A DNA stretch of 64,000 nt from Oscillospiraceae bacterium (GTDB taxonomy: Bacteria > Bacillota > Clostridia > Oscillospirales > SIG627), in assembly GCA_015063985.1 (NCBI GenBank), contig SVTC01000004.1, positions 1-64,000 of the forward strand, written 5' to 3'. Positions 15,576 through 25,243 of this stretch are shown here, piece after piece. The notes below the pieces were generated by a model that worked only from the letters and a program-made list of their open reading frames with translations, had not been told where the DNA came from and ran no database searches. Position 1 is the first letter of the stretch. Every line of letters starts with the position of its first letter. Both the position numbers and the translations under genes were made by a program.

Positions 15576-16214
15576 ATGAAAAAAGTGGTATTGATAGGCG
15601 ATTCCATCAGACAGGGTTATGATAAATACGTCAAAATAGCTTTTGAAGGCGTTGCAAAGATTTATTATCCCAAGGAAAACTGTAGGTTTTCCACCTACGT
15701 TGTCCGTCAGCTTCTTGAGTGGAAGAACGAAGCAGGATGCGGTGACGATCTTGACCTTATCCACTGGAATGCGGGGCTTTGGGACATTCTTACAATGGTG
15801 GATAAGAAGAATCTTGTTTCCTTGGAGACCTACGCCGAGAACGTGGAGAGGATATGCAATATAATAAAGACGATCTATCCCAAAGCCAAGATGGTCTTTG
15901 CCACATCCACTCCCGTGCAGGAGGAGCTTTTCACGGGGGCATACAAGCGCTTTAATAAGGATACCGAAAGGTATAACGAAAGGGCGGCGGAGATAGTAAG
16001 GGCTCACGGCGGCATCATTAACGATCTTTATTCACTTTTGAAGGATTGCCCCAAGGAGTACTATTCCGATCTGACCCACCTTTATACCGAAAAGGCAACG
16101 AAAATAATAACCGAGCAGGTAATAGGAGTGATCGGGGACGCCCTTGAAATAAAAGGGAAAAAGCTTGATTATTCCCAATTCTTCTCAAAAAAGGATGACG
16201 TAACGGGGATCTGA
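15576..16214 (+). CDS. SGNH/GDSL-family hydrolase
   Basis: A 212-aa esterase-fold protein. Block I is VVLIGDSIRQGY with the catalytic serine near residue 9. The oxyanion-hole asparagine is probably in HWNAGLWDI. The Asp-His pair is DLTHLY near residue 170. No signal peptide is visible, so it acts in the cytoplasm, perhaps removing acetyl or other acyl groups from imported oligosaccharides. AAGGAAA precedes the ATG. The shared promoter block indicates control by the AraC protein of 14597. Confidence 0.85.
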   Translation: MKKVVLIGDSIRQGYDKYVKIAFEGVAKIYYPKENCRFSTYVVRQLLEWKNEAGCGDDLDLIHWNAGLWDILTMVDKKNLVSLETYAENVERICNIIKTIYPKAKMVFATSTPVQEELFTGAYKRFNKDTERYNERAAEIVRAHGGIINDLYSLLKDCPKEYYSDLTHLYTEKATKIITEQVIGVIGDALEIKGKKLDYSQFFSKKDDVTGI

Positions 16215-16223
16215 GTAAAAACC

Positions 16224-16260
16224 AAAAGCAGTACCACAAAATGTGATACTGCTTTTTTTC
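16224..16260. terminator. bidirectional hairpin between convergent genes
   Basis: AAAAGCAGTACCACA pairs with TGTGATACTGCTTTTT (one mismatch), followed by a T run. It serves the SGNH gene and abuts the stop of the convergent lacZ. Confidence 0.88.
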
Positions 16261-19200
16261 TTATTCCCTTATACATTCAACTACGTTGGCGCGTTGGGTC
16301 TTGTGGTCGAATTTATGGGTGGGACCGAGCCTTTCGCTTACCGCACCGAAGCTTTGTCTGGAAAGCTCCAGGAGCTTTTCCTTATCGGGATCGGGGCATA
16401 TCATAAAGACGAAGCGGAATTCGTGAGCACGGAGCTCGTGGCATTCCTCGGGATCGGGACCGCAGGATCTGCTGCCCAAGCCGCGCATTGCGTAATCGAG
16501 GTAGAGATAATTCTTATCGGACTTTTTAAGCTCGTTTCTGTGTCTTGCGGCTATAAGATCGTCAAGAGAAAAATCGTGGTAGGAGAAGCTGAAGCTGTCG
16601 GCGCCTACAAAGCCCAAGGGGGCATTATTTCCTATCTTGAGAAAATACGTATCAACTCTTGTGCCGCATTCCTGTGGGACGTCATAGATAAAGTTCATTT
16701 TATCCACGGTGGAGCTGTAAAGCCCCACGGGGCAGTGGGCGCGTCTGTCGACGTAGCATTCGTCCTCGCCTCTGCCGTACCAAAGCACGTCTTTAAACTC
16801 CTTTTCAAGAGTAAAGACAAGACCTATCCTCGGGACTGTGTCCGCAAACCTTCCGTAGGGGGTGCCGTGGATATCCACAAGGATATTTCCGTCGGGGAAG
16901 ACAGTGTAGGTCAATTGGATGTCAAAGCCCGTGAATTTTGAAATGGGCGCCCATTTTCCCTTTACCCTTATCAGTGCGGAGCCGTTCTCCTTCTCGGTTA
17001 CGTTTGTACTTAAATGGATAAACTCAAAATAGCGATAAAGGTATTTGTTCCATTCCGTTATCCAGCGCTCGTTCCAATTCACTATGCCGTCGTTATCTAT
17101 GGGAGCTCTGTAAAGGTTAAGACGCATAGGCTCCTTCAGTAAGACTTTTTCGCCCTTCTCAAGATATGAGAGAAGACCGTTTTTGATGGTTATTTTGGTA
17201 TCAGAGGCTTTTATGCATACCTCGTCGCCCTTCCCGGTGATCATAAGAGGCGCGATTTGGGGTGTGAACAGCTCTTTTTCCGACTTTACACCCAGGGACA
17301 GCTGCTTGAAGGCAAGCTCTTTTTTGTCCTCGCCGTAAAAATGAAGATCGACAAAGTATTTTGCGCCGGGGACGGGGGAGGGGATTCGGGTGTCAATATC
17401 AAGATAAGCGCTTTGATAGGGAGCAATGGGAGGAAGCTTTTCCTCGGCGGAGCTTATAACTTGGTGATCCTCCTTTATCTCCCATTTTAAGCTGATATAG
17501 TCAAGAGGGCGAAAATCGTTGGTGTTTGTTAACAGTACCCTTTGATCCTTGAGCTCCACGTAGGTGGGGGCCAGCACGTTTTTACATTCTCTCAAGGATG
17601 GCTTCGGCGTGCCGTCGGACAGACAGTAGCCGTCCATAGAGAAATTTGACCAGTGGTTGTAATCGCCGAAGTCGCCGCCGTATTTATAAAAGGCCTTGCC
17701 CTTTTCGTCCTCACTGTAGAAGCCGTGACACTTGAATTCCCAAACGGAGCCTCCGCAAATATGGCGGTGCTTGTAAACGTAGTCCCAGGTGTCCTCCATA
17801 AGTCCGGGACTGTTTCCCATGGCGTGGCCGTATTCCAGCATCATTACCGGCTTGCCCTCCTCGGAAAAGGAGCTAAGGTCTGCCAGGGTATGATAACCGA
17901 AGGCTCTGAAATCGCTTTTTACGGGTTCTCTTGCGTCTCCCGTGTGCATTACGGGCTTTTTTACGCTGCGGCTTTTCAGATAATCAACGCATTTGTGGAT
18001 GTTTTCTCCGTCGCCGTTTTCGTTGCCGGTGGTCCAGATCGCAATACAGGTCTCGTTTTTGTCACGCTCGTACATTCTGCCGACTCTGTCCATATATGCC
18101 TTGAACCAGCCAGGATGCTTGGAGAAATAGCCCATATCACCGCATTTGTAAGCGCCGTGGGTTTCGATGTCCGCCTCGTTTATAACGTATATTCCAAGCT
18201 CCGTGCATATTTCGTAGAAGGCGGGATTGTTGGGGTAGTGGGCGCATCTTATGGTGTTAAAATTGTGCTCCTTTATAAGCCTGAGCTCTTTTTCTATAAG
18301 CTCGACCGTGACGGCTCTTCCGTTTTTGGGGTCGTGCTCGTGACGGTTGATGCCCTTAAGGGTTATCGGGCTGCCATTAAGCATTATTTTGTTGCCCTCT
18401 GTGTAATAATCCGCAAAGCCGAAGCGCTTGGTGTGCATCTCCAGAAGCTTGCCGTTATCCGTAAGCTCTATGACGAGCTCGTAGGTGTAAGGCTCCTCGG
18501 CATTCCATCTTTTCGGCTCGGGAATATTGAAGGTGAAGCTTGATTCCTTTTTTCCCGAGATGAGCTTGGTGCTTTTGCCGATGCTTGCCTTTACCGAAAC
18601 CGTGTCGGTGGTGCTTCCCGCCAGGGTGACGTCCACAAGCACAAGGTCATTTTGGGTGCGGACTTGGTAATCCCAGACGCTCACATCGCCCAGGCTGTAG
18701 AGCATTACGTCTCTGAAAATACCGCTGGCAAGGAGCATATCCTGATTTTCCAGATACGTGCCGTCGCAGTAAGTGAATACCTTTACGCAAAGTAGGTTTT
18801 CGCCGTCTTTTATAAGGTGGGTGACGTCAAATTCCGCAGGCATTCTGCTGCCCTTGGAAAAGCCCACGTATTCTCCGTTGAGATATACGAAAAAGGCGCT
18901 GTCAACACCGCCGAAGTAAAGTATCCTCCGTCCGCCCGAGGTGGCAGTAAAGCTTTTGCGGTAATAGCCCACGGGATTGCTGTTTCCTACGTAGGGCGGG
19001 ACGAAGGGGATCGGATATTCAACGTTGGGGTAAAGAGGCTGCGAGTAGCCGTGATACTGCCACATAGAGGGAACGGGAAGAGTGTTCCATCGGGAATCGT
19101 CATAATCGGTCTTATAGAAATCTCCCAGATCGTCGGAGGCTCTGTAGGCGAATTTGTAATCGCCGTTAAGATCCAAGATCAGCTCGGAGAGGCTTTTGTT

Positions 19201-19311
19201 TTTGAAAAACACGCCTCTTTGCAGTGAGGGCACGATACTTGCTCTGGGAGGCAGTCGGTTTTCGTGAGTGAAATTGGGGTCGTAAAGACGTTTGCTTTCG
19301 AAGCTTGCCAT
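16261..19311 (-). CDS. lacZ: GH2 beta-galactosidase, LacZ type
   Basis: A 1016-aa glycoside hydrolase of family 2 with full LacZ architecture: a jelly-roll sugar-binding domain (DDSRWNTLPVPSMWQYHG), Ig-like domains, a TIM barrel, and the C-terminal beta-sandwich. The acid/base glutamate is E431 in WTTGNENGDGEN (canonical GNESG) and the nucleophile is E493 in MLEYGHAMGNS (canonical EYAHAMGNS). No signal peptide is present, so it hydrolyses imported beta-galactosides. ATG 19311 (MASFES) is preferred over the ATG three codons earlier, because AAAGGATGG would overlap the earlier start. A divergent AraC gene with its own promoter lies 109 bp away and is the likely regulator. Confidence 0.95.
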   Translation of the reverse strand: MASFESKRLYDPNFTHENRLPPRASIVPSLQRGVFFKNKSLSELILDLNGDYKFAYRASDDLGDFYKTDYDDSRWNTLPVPSMWQYHGYSQPLYPNVEYPIPFVPPYVGNSNPVGYYRKSFTATSGGRRILYFGGVDSAFFVYLNGEYVGFSKGSRMPAEFDVTHLIKDGENLLCVKVFTYCDGTYLENQDMLLASGIFRDVMLYSLGDVSVWDYQVRTQNDLVLVDVTLAGSTTDTVSVKASIGKSTKLISGKKESSFTFNIPEPKRWNAEEPYTYELVIELTDNGKLLEMHTKRFGFADYYTEGNKIMLNGSPITLKGINRHEHDPKNGRAVTVELIEKELRLIKEHNFNTIRCAHYPNNPAFYEICTELGIYVINEADIETHGAYKCGDMGYFSKHPGWFKAYMDRVGRMYERDKNETCIAIWTTGNENGDGENIHKCVDYLKSRSVKKPVMHTGDAREPVKSDFRAFGYHTLADLSSFSEEGKPVMMLEYGHAMGNSPGLMEDTWDYVYKHRHICGGSVWEFKCHGFYSEDEKGKAFYKYGGDFGDYNHWSNFSMDGYCLSDGTPKPSLRECKNVLAPTYVELKDQRVLLTNTNDFRPLDYISLKWEIKEDHQVISSAEEKLPPIAPYQSAYLDIDTRIPSPVPGAKYFVDLHFYGEDKKELAFKQLSLGVKSEKELFTPQIAPLMITGKGDEVCIKASDTKITIKNGLLSYLEKGEKVLLKEPMRLNLYRAPIDNDGIVNWNERWITEWNKYLYRYFEFIHLSTNVTEKENGSALIRVKGKWAPISKFTGFDIQLTYTVFPDGNILVDIHGTPYGRFADTVPRIGLVFTLEKEFKDVLWYGRGEDECYVDRRAHCPVGLYSSTVDKMNFIYDVPQECGTRVDTYFLKIGNNAPLGFVGADSFSFSYHDFSLDDLIAARHRNELKKSDKNYLYLDYAMRGLGSRSCGPDPEECHELRAHEFRFVFMICPDPDKEKLLELSRQSFGAVSERLGPTHKFDHKTQRANVVECIRE

Positions 19312-19363
19312 ATACACCATCCTTTCTTTGAAGTTATTATATCACAAAATCACGCTTTTTCCA

Positions 19364-19393
19364 TTGAAAAAATACTTGTTTATATGTTATAAT
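19364..19393 (+). promoter_or_regulatory. promoter of AraC gene beside lacZ
   Basis: TTGAAA (19364-19369) and TATAAT (19388-19393) are spaced 18 bp. ACAGGAGA precedes the start codon at 19421. Confidence 0.65.
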
Positions 19394-19420
19394 AACACTA
19401 TTACGACAGGAGATGTGAAA

Positions 19421-20215
19421 ATGTACGATATTTTTGCAACAGATCTGAGCTTTGAGCAGTGCAGCGGCGATAAGAAAAAAATAGATATGCTCTTCCCTTA
19501 TGCGGTCATCCACTTTGTGCTTTCGGGGCATGGCTGCGTTAACGGCGAAAAGATAAGCGAGGGCACTGCCTTTGTTTCCTACATCAATAACAGAATGAGC
19601 TATTATCCCAGTCGGGAGGATCCCTGGAGCTATATCTATATAAGGCTTGGGGGTAATGATCTGAAAAAGGCCTTTGAGGATTGCGGCTTTGAGTCGGGAC
19701 TCACGGTGATCCCCTTTGATTTTAAGGAAAGGCTTTGGGAGATATTATCCCTCTATAACGGCTTTTCCGGGATAAACGATCCCGACGGCGCAAGGATAAT
19801 TGCAAATGCGGTGTTTTTTCTTATGAAAAAGCGGATCGCCACGGGAGGCTTCAAGACTAAGCCCCGTCAGCACGCGGAGAGGATAAAGAGCTTTATAGAT
19901 GAAAATTATTATAAGAAAATAACCGTTCGCGATATGGCCGAGAGGGTATACCTCAATAAAAACTACGTGCGCACGGTGTTTTTCGAAGTGTTTGGTGTTT
20001 CGCCGAAGCAATATCTTCAGAGAGTGAGAATGAATAGGGCTGAGTTCCTGTTAAGGACCACCGATGAGGACGTTAAGCTTATTGCCAATTCCGTAGGCTA
20101 CGATGACGCCTTGCTCTTCTCGAAAACGTTTAAAGCGGCATACGGTATTTCCCCTCTCGGCTTCAGACTTAAAAAAGAAGATGAGGGCGAGATAAAAAAA
20201 CAAGAGGGGGATTGA
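19421..20215 (+). CDS. AraC-family regulator, divergent from lacZ
   Basis: A 264-aa regulator. The N-terminal sensor includes HFVLSGHGCVNGEKI and an ISEGTAFVSYINN loop. The C-terminal AraC domain has MAERVYLNKNYVRTVFFEVF and VKLIANSVGYDDALLFSKTF, ending SPLGFRLKKE, with a charged tail. ATG 19421 has ACAGGAG upstream and a consensus-like promoter; upstream in-frame codons are not used because they precede the -10 box. It is the likely activator of the divergent beta-galactosidase gene. Confidence 0.9.
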   Translation: MYDIFATDLSFEQCSGDKKKIDMLFPYAVIHFVLSGHGCVNGEKISEGTAFVSYINNRMSYYPSREDPWSYIYIRLGGNDLKKAFEDCGFESGLTVIPFDFKERLWEILSLYNGFSGINDPDGARIIANAVFFLMKKRIATGGFKTKPRQHAERIKSFIDENYYKKITVRDMAERVYLNKNYVRTVFFEVFGVSPKQYLQRVRMNRAEFLLRTTDEDVKLIANSVGYDDALLFSKTFKAAYGISPLGFRLKKEDEGEIKKQEGD

Positions 20216-20242
20216 TAGCTTTGGAAAAAATAATTGGGACTA

Positions 20243-20271
20243 TTGACAAAACTATATAATTATGGTATAAT
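20243..20271 (+). promoter_or_regulatory. V-ATPase operon promoter
   Basis: A perfect sigma-A consensus: TTGACA (20243-20248) and TATAAT (20266-20271), spaced 17 bp. The expected transcript start near 20278 gives an 87-nt leader before the first gene. Confidence 0.9.
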
Positions 20272-20291
20272 ATTAAGCAATGTAATAGTGG

Positions 20292-20331
20292 AAAAGGAGC
20301 CAGCTGACTGTAGAGGACGTTGGTTCCTTTT
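20292..20331 (+). promoter_or_regulatory. leader hairpin before V-ATPase operon
   Basis: AAAAGGAGCCAGC (20292-20304) can pair along its whole length with GTTGGTTCCTTTT (20319-20331), including two G-U pairs, around a 14-base loop. It lies in the untranslated leader between promoter and first gene. The T-rich right arm makes an attenuator-like terminator possible; an mRNA-stabilising stem is the alternative. Confidence 0.5.
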
Positions 20332-20364
20332 GCTTTACAGAAATAAAACTAAGGAGATACAATA

Positions 20365-20973
20365 ATGGAAATACAGCTTCAGGAGCTTATAGAGCAGATA
20401 AAAAAGGACGGCGTTCAGGCGGCTGAAGGCGAGGCTGAGAGAATAATCAACGATGCCAAGCTCCGTGCCGATAAGATAGTTGAGGAGGCAAGGGCTCAGG
20501 CAGAGAGGATACTCGGCGATGCCGGAAGAGAAAAAGAGCATATTGAAAGCTCATCTCAAGCGGCGATCTCTCAGGCAGGCAGAAATATGCTTATCTCCTT
20601 CAGGAAAAGCGTTAATGCGCAGCTTAAGGCGATCCTTGATAAAGAGCTTGAGGGTGTGTATTCCCGCGACGGTCTGAAGGCGCTTATACTCAAGGCAGTG
20701 GAGACCTGGTTTTCCAAGCCCGATACGGAGAGCGTGGAGGTGCTTTTAAACGCTGAGGATCTGCAGCTGCTTGAAAGGGAGCTTCTTTCCGCCTTCGGTG
20801 AAAGAGCAAGGGGCGGTATCACCTTAAAGGCAAGCGATAGCTTTGACGGAGGCTTCCGCATAGGAGTAAACGATCAGGGCGCGTATTACGATTATTCCTC
20901 CGAGGCGGTAGCTCAGATGCTTTCCGACTACCTTGATCCCAAGATCACAAGGCTTTTGAAAGAGGCAGAGTAA
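20365..20973 (+). CDS. ntpE: V-type ATPase subunit E (stator)
   Basis: A 202-aa peripheral-stalk subunit. Residues 1-70 form a charged coiled coil rich in Ala, Glu and Lys (AERIINDAKLRADKIVEEAR), followed by the globular C-terminal domain that contacts the catalytic head (SFDGGFRIGVNDQGAYYDY). It is the first gene of a seven-gene operon, with AAGGAGA before the ATG. No separate subunit G or H gene precedes it, as in spirochaete- and Bacteroidetes-type V-ATPase operons. Confidence 0.9.
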   Translation: MEIQLQELIEQIKKDGVQAAEGEAERIINDAKLRADKIVEEARAQAERILGDAGREKEHIESSSQAAISQAGRNMLISFRKSVNAQLKAILDKELEGVYSRDGLKALILKAVETWFSKPDTESVEVLLNAEDLQLLERELLSAFGERARGGITLKASDSFDGGFRIGVNDQGAYYDYSSEAVAQMLSDYLDPKITRLLKEAE

Positions 20974-20975
20974 AT

Positions 20976-21536
20976 ATGGCTGATTATTATCTTATATCAC
21001 AGCTTCCCTCCTTGGATTGTCTCTCTGACGAGATGGCGGTCCCCATAAGCGAGGAGCGCTTTTTTGAGCTTTGCGGCCGCTTTCTGAAGGGAAAAGTGCT
21101 TGAGAAGATAAAAAAGCTTACTCTTTTGCCCTCGCTTAATGCCGATGAGTCCGATACGGGGCTTATAAGGGCATGGAATGAAAAAGAGAGAGGGCTGAGG
21201 CTTGCATTGGCAAGACTTCGTGCCGAAAGGATGAATAAGAGCTTTTGCGTTGACGGGGATAACGTTCCCTCGGATGTACTGAGGGCCGCGTCTGCGGCGG
21301 TGGAGATGAGCGATCCCATGGAGGCGGAGTGCTTTCTTTTGAAATACCGTCTGCAGCTTTTGGAGGAGCTCAGACCGACGGAGCACTTTTGTGAGGATTA
21401 TCTTTTCTACTATGGGTTAAAGCTCAAGCTGATATCGAGAGTCAGAGGCTTTGATGGTGCTCAGGGAAGGGCGGTATATCAAAGCATTTACAAATCCGTT
21501 ATGGAAAAAGACAGATTGGAGACTGAAAATGAGTGA
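20976..21536 (+). CDS. DUF2764-type V-ATPase accessory/C-like subunit
   Basis: A 186-aa mostly helical protein (MADYYLISQLPSLDCLSDE at the N-terminus) located between subunits E and A. In the E-X-A-B-D-I-K type of V-ATPase operon this position is held by a DUF2764 protein, thought to replace subunit C as the link between central rotor and membrane ring. I assign it by position and by the YYLISQLPSL start. It begins 3 bp after subunit E and overlaps subunit A by 8 bp, so all three are translationally coupled. Confidence 0.75.
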   Translation: MADYYLISQLPSLDCLSDEMAVPISEERFFELCGRFLKGKVLEKIKKLTLLPSLNADESDTGLIRAWNEKERGLRLALARLRAERMNKSFCVDGDNVPSDVLRAASAAVEMSDPMEAECFLLKYRLQLLEELRPTEHFCEDYLFYYGLKLKLISRVRGFDGAQGRAVYQSIYKSVMEKDRLETENE

Positions 21537-23304
21537 GAATTTGGGAAGGGTCATAAGCGTTAACGGAAACCTTTTATCGGTGGAGTTTTTCGGTAACGTT
21601 TCCATGAATGAGATATGCTACGTTTTGGTGGACGGCACCGCTCTCAAGGGCGAGGTGATCCGCATAAAAAAGAACGTAGCCCAGGTACAGGTCTACGAAA
21701 TGACCGAGGGTATAAAATGGGGAGACGAGGTAAGATTTACGGGGGAAATGCTCTCCGCTCAGCTTGGTCCCGGATTGCTCGGTCAGGTCTACGACGGTCT
21801 TCAGAATCCCTTGTACGTTCTGGCTGAAAGGGCGGGATGGTTTCTGGAGCGCGGCAATTATGCCGACGGCTTGAACGCCGACAAGAAATGGGAATTTACT
21901 CCTCTTGCCAAGGTCGGAGACGTACTTAAGGCAGGCGATTGCATCGGCACCGTTCCCGAGGGGCGCTTTACTCACAAGATATTCGTTCCCTTTTATCTTC
22001 TCGGAAGATATACCTTAAGCTTTATAAACCTCAAGGGCGAGTATACCGTAAAGGAAAGGATCGCCGTGATCTGCGATGAGCGCGGAAAGGAGATCCCCCT
22101 TACAATGTGCTTTAAGTGGCCCGTAAAGAGGGCGATAAATTGCTACAGCGAGCGTCTGGCGCCCGTGGAGACAATGGAGACACAGATAAGAACGGTGGAC
22201 TCTCTGTTCCCCGTGGCAAAGGGCGGTACATACTGTACCCCGGGCCCCTTCGGTGCGGGCAAGACCGTATTGCAGCACACCACCTCCAGAAATGCGGACG
22301 TTGATATAGTTATAATCGCCGCCTGCGGAGAGCGTGCGGGCGAGGTAGTGGAGACCATAACCGAATTCCCTGAGCTTAAGGATCCAAAGACCGGCGGCTC
22401 TCTTATGGAGCGCACCATCATTATTTGTAACACCTCCTCGATGCCCGTTGCCTCCCGTGAGGCATCGGTGTATACCTCGGTGACTCTTGCGGAGTATTAC
22501 CGCCAGATGGGTATGAACGTTTTGCTTCTGGCAGATTCTACCTCCCGTTGGGCGCAGGCCCTGAGAGAAATGTCGGGAAGACTTGAGGAGATCCCCGGCG
22601 AGGAGGCATTCCCCGCATATCTGGAATCCTATATTGCCGCATTTTACGAAAGAGCGGGCTACGTCCGACTCTATGACGGCTCAACCGGCTCTGTTACCAT
22701 CGGCGGAACGGTCTCTCCCGCAGGTGGAAACTTCGAGGAGCCGGTCACTCAGGCCACCCTCAAGGTGGTGGGAGCCTTCCACGGACTTTCCCGTGAGCGC
22801 TCCGATGCGAGAAAATACCCCGCTATAGATCCCTTGATCTCCTGGTCGAAGTACAAGGGTGTAACAGATAAGGCAAAATCCGATTATTTCAAGGCGCTTC
22901 TTCATAAGGGCAGAGAGATAGATTCGATGATGAAGGTCGTCGGCGAGGAGGGCACTATGCTTTCCGATTACGTCAGCTATCTTAAATCTGAAATGCTGGA
23001 TTCGGTATACCTTCAGCAAAACTCCTTTGACCCGGTGGATTCCCATTGCAGCAGTCCCCGTCAAAGATATCTCAGCGATAAGCTTATTGCGGTTTTGGGC
23101 AGTGATTACGCTATCAGCTCCAAGGAGGATGCCCGTAGATTCTTTAACCGTATGCGCCAGAGGTTTATAGATTGGAACTACACGGAATTTGAAAGTGAGG
23201 CCTATAAAGCCGCTCAGGCTGAGATAGATTCTCTTTACAGCGAGGGCGAGGGAAGGCTCAAAGACGAGGCGCAGCTTTTATTAAAGGACGGTGATCTGAA
23301 ATGA
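21529..23304 (+). CDS. ntpA: V-type ATPase catalytic subunit A
   Basis: A 591-aa catalytic subunit. The N-terminal barrel is followed by the A-type non-homologous insert (about 110-190). The P-loop [10 protein letters not shown] starts near residue 239, where GPFGSGKT is usual, and the catalytic glutamate region is [30 protein letters not shown] is the Walker B/arginine region. ATG 21529 is chosen over earlier in-frame codons because it yields the family start [13 protein letters not shown] and overlaps the preceding gene by 8 bp. It couples ATP hydrolysis or synthesis to ion movement through the Vo ring. Confidence 0.96.
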   Translation: MSENLGRVISVNGNLLSVEFFGNVSMNEICYVLVDGTALKGEVIRIKKNVAQVQVYEMTEGIKWGDEVRFTGEMLSAQLGPGLLGQVYDGLQNPLYVLAERAGWFLERGNYADGLNADKKWEFTPLAKVGDVLKAGDCIGTVPEGRFTHKIFVPFYLLGRYTLSFINLKGEYTVKERIAVICDERGKEIPLTMCFKWPVKRAINCYSERLAPVETMETQIRTVDSLFPVAKGGTYCTPGPFGAGKTVLQHTTSRNADVDIVIIAACGERAGEVVETITEFPELKDPKTGGSLMERTIIICNTSSMPVASREASVYTSVTLAEYYRQMGMNVLLLADSTSRWAQALREMSGRLEEIPGEEAFPAYLESYIAAFYERAGYVRLYDGSTGSVTIGGTVSPAGGNFEEPVTQATLKVVGAFHGLSRERSDARKYPAIDPLISWSKYKGVTDKAKSDYFKALLHKGREIDSMMKVVGEEGTMLSDYVSYLKSEMLDSVYLQQNSFDPVDSHCSSPRQRYLSDKLIAVLGSDYAISSKEDARRFFNRMRQRFIDWNYTEFESEAYKAAQAEIDSLYSEGEGRLKDEAQLLLKDGDLK

Positions 23305-24596
23305 GTAAGATCTATAATAAAATAGAATCCATAGTGGGAAACGTCATCACCGTCAAGGCAACGGGTGTGCGCTACAATGAGCTGGCTCAGATCAGCACCC
23401 GTTACGGAAGATCTCTTGCTCAGGTCAATAAGATCGACGGCGAGACTGTTTCCCTGCAGGTATTTGCGGGCGGTCAGGGTATTTCGACCGGAGATGAGAT
23501 CCGTTTTATGGGGCACGGAATGAGAGTGTCCTTTGGGGACGATCTTCTGGGAAGGATCTTCAACGGCTCGGGCGAGCCAAGAGATAAGGGTCCCGCTCTT
23601 ACAGACAATATGAAGCCTATAGGCGGCCCGTCGGTCAATCCCACAAAGCGTATACTTGCAAAGCGTATGCTGAGGACCAATATCCCGATGATAGATATGT
23701 TCAATACCCTCGTGGTATCTCAGAAGCTGCCCATCTTCTCCATTTCGGGAGAGCCCTATAACCAGCTTCTTGCACGCATCGCTCTGCAGGCGGAGGCGGA
23801 CGTTATCATCCTCGGCGGTATGGGACTTAAATACGACGACTTCCTCTACTTTAAGGAGGAGCTTTCCAAGGGCGGCGCTTTGAGCAAGACCGTTATGTTT
23901 ATCCATACTGCGGCAGATCCCACCGTTGAGTGTATGATGATCCCCGATATGGTGCTGGCTGTCGCAGAGCAGTTTGCATTGCAGAATAAGGACGTTCTGG
24001 TCCTTCTTACGGATATGACCAACTTTGCCGATGCAATGAAGGAGATCGCCATTACTCAGGAGCAGGTCCCCTCTAACCGAGGCTACCCCGGAGATCTTTA
24101 TTCTCAGCTTGCTTCAAGATACGAAAAGGCGGTGGACTTTGCGGATTCGGGCTCGGTGACCGTTCTTGCCGTTACCACGATGCCCGGTGACGACGTTACC
24201 CACCCCGTTCCCGATAACACGGGATATATCACCGAGGGTCAGTATTATCTCAAGGGCGGAAGAATAGAGCCCTTCGGTTCTCTTTCGAGATTAAAGCAGA
24301 ACGTAAACGGCAAGACCAGAAGGGATCACCGTGCGATAATGGACGGAATGATAAGGATGTATTCCTCCTATAAGGATACCCTTGAAAAGAAAAATATGGG
24401 ATTCTCCATGAGCGGCTGGGACGAAAAGCTTTTAAAATACGGCAAGCTTTTTGAGGAAAAGATGATGGATCTTTCCGTTAAGCTTTCCCTTGAGGAGGCT
24501 CTGGATCTGGGTTGGGAGATCCTGGCGGATTGCTTTGAGAAGGATGAGACCGGTATCAAATCCGACCTTGCCGATGAATTTTGGCCTAAAAAGTAA
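23301..24596 (+). CDS. ntpB: V-type ATPase regulatory subunit B
   Basis: A 431-aa non-catalytic nucleotide-binding subunit that alternates with A in the head. It overlaps A by 4 bp. It has the family segments [28 protein letters not shown] and [14 protein letters not shown]. The position of the P-loop reads [15 protein letters not shown], without the GKT lysine, as expected of B subunits. The length matches the family, so it is intact. Confidence 0.96.
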   Translation: MSKIYNKIESIVGNVITVKATGVRYNELAQISTRYGRSLAQVNKIDGETVSLQVFAGGQGISTGDEIRFMGHGMRVSFGDDLLGRIFNGSGEPRDKGPALTDNMKPIGGPSVNPTKRILAKRMLRTNIPMIDMFNTLVVSQKLPIFSISGEPYNQLLARIALQAEADVIILGGMGLKYDDFLYFKEELSKGGALSKTVMFIHTAADPTVECMMIPDMVLAVAEQFALQNKDVLVLLTDMTNFADAMKEIAITQEQVPSNRGYPGDLYSQLASRYEKAVDFADSGSVTVLAVTTMPGDDVTHPVPDNTGYITEGQYYLKGGRIEPFGSLSRLKQNVNGKTRRDHRAIMDGMIRMYSSYKDTLEKKNMGFSMSGWDEKLLKYGKLFEEKMMDLSVKLSLEEALDLGWEILADCFEKDETGIKSDLADEFWPKK

Positions 24597-24610
24597 GGAG
24601 GTCCCGGAAT

Positions 24611-25243
24611 TTGGCAAAAATCAAATTAACCAAAAACGAGTTAAAGGTACAAAAGGATAACCTTAAAATGTACCGAAGATATTTGCCTACTCTGACACTG
24701 AAAAAGCAACAGCTTCAAGCGGAGATACGCTCTATAGAGGCCAAGGCCAAGGAGGTACGGAGTCAAAGAGAGCGGCTTGAGGCGGAATTCGGAAAATGGA
24801 TCGCCGTATTCAGCGAAAAGGAGGCTTTCCCCGAGGGGGTGGTCACGGTCAGCAATATAAGACGGGGCAGAGGCAATATTGCGGGCGTTGATATTCCCAC
24901 CTATCAGGGTGCGGACTTTTCCAGAGGCGACTACGATCTTTATAAAACTCCGCTCTGGGTCGATATTGCCGCGGACTGTATGGAAAGGGCAATGGCGCTG
25001 GATCTGGAGGCTCAGGTGTTGGATGAGCAGGTAAGGCTTTTGGAGGCGGAGCTTCGGTCTACCTCACAGAGAGTGAATTTGTTTGAAAAGGTAAAGATAC
25101 CCGAAGCAGAAAAGAATATCAAGAAAATATCGGTCTATATGGCCGATCAGCAGGTCAGTGCGGTGGTAAGATCAAAGATATCCAAGCGAAAGATCGCCCT
25201 TCGCGACCTGACCGCCGAGGGAGAGGAGGTCTATTCATTATGA
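24611..25243 (+). CDS. ntpD: V-type ATPase central-shaft subunit D
   Basis: A 210-aa central rotor shaft subunit made of two long helices (residues about 1-65 and 150-205) around a short middle domain. The family pattern is visible in LTKNELKVQKDNLKMYRRYL and the C-terminal coil (RVNLFEKVKIPEAEKNIKKI). TTG 24611 is the start, since TAAGGAGG ends 8 bp before it. No subunit F gene is present in the operon, in keeping with the DUF2764 type. Confidence 0.93.
   Translation: MAKIKLTKNELKVQKDNLKMYRRYLPTLTLKKQQLQAEIRSIEAKAKEVRSQRERLEAEFGKWIAVFSEKEAFPEGVVTVSNIRRGRGNIAGVDIPTYQGADFSRGDYDLYKTPLWVDIAADCMERAMALDLEAQVLDEQVRLLEAELRSTSQRVNLFEKVKIPEAEKNIKKISVYMADQQVSAVVRSKISKRKIALRDLTAEGEEVYSL

Noticed and set aside
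17653-18543. A 296-codon open frame antisense within lacZ
   Set aside because: It lies wholly inside a full-length GH2 gene with both catalytic glutamates; low-complexity valine-rich translation.
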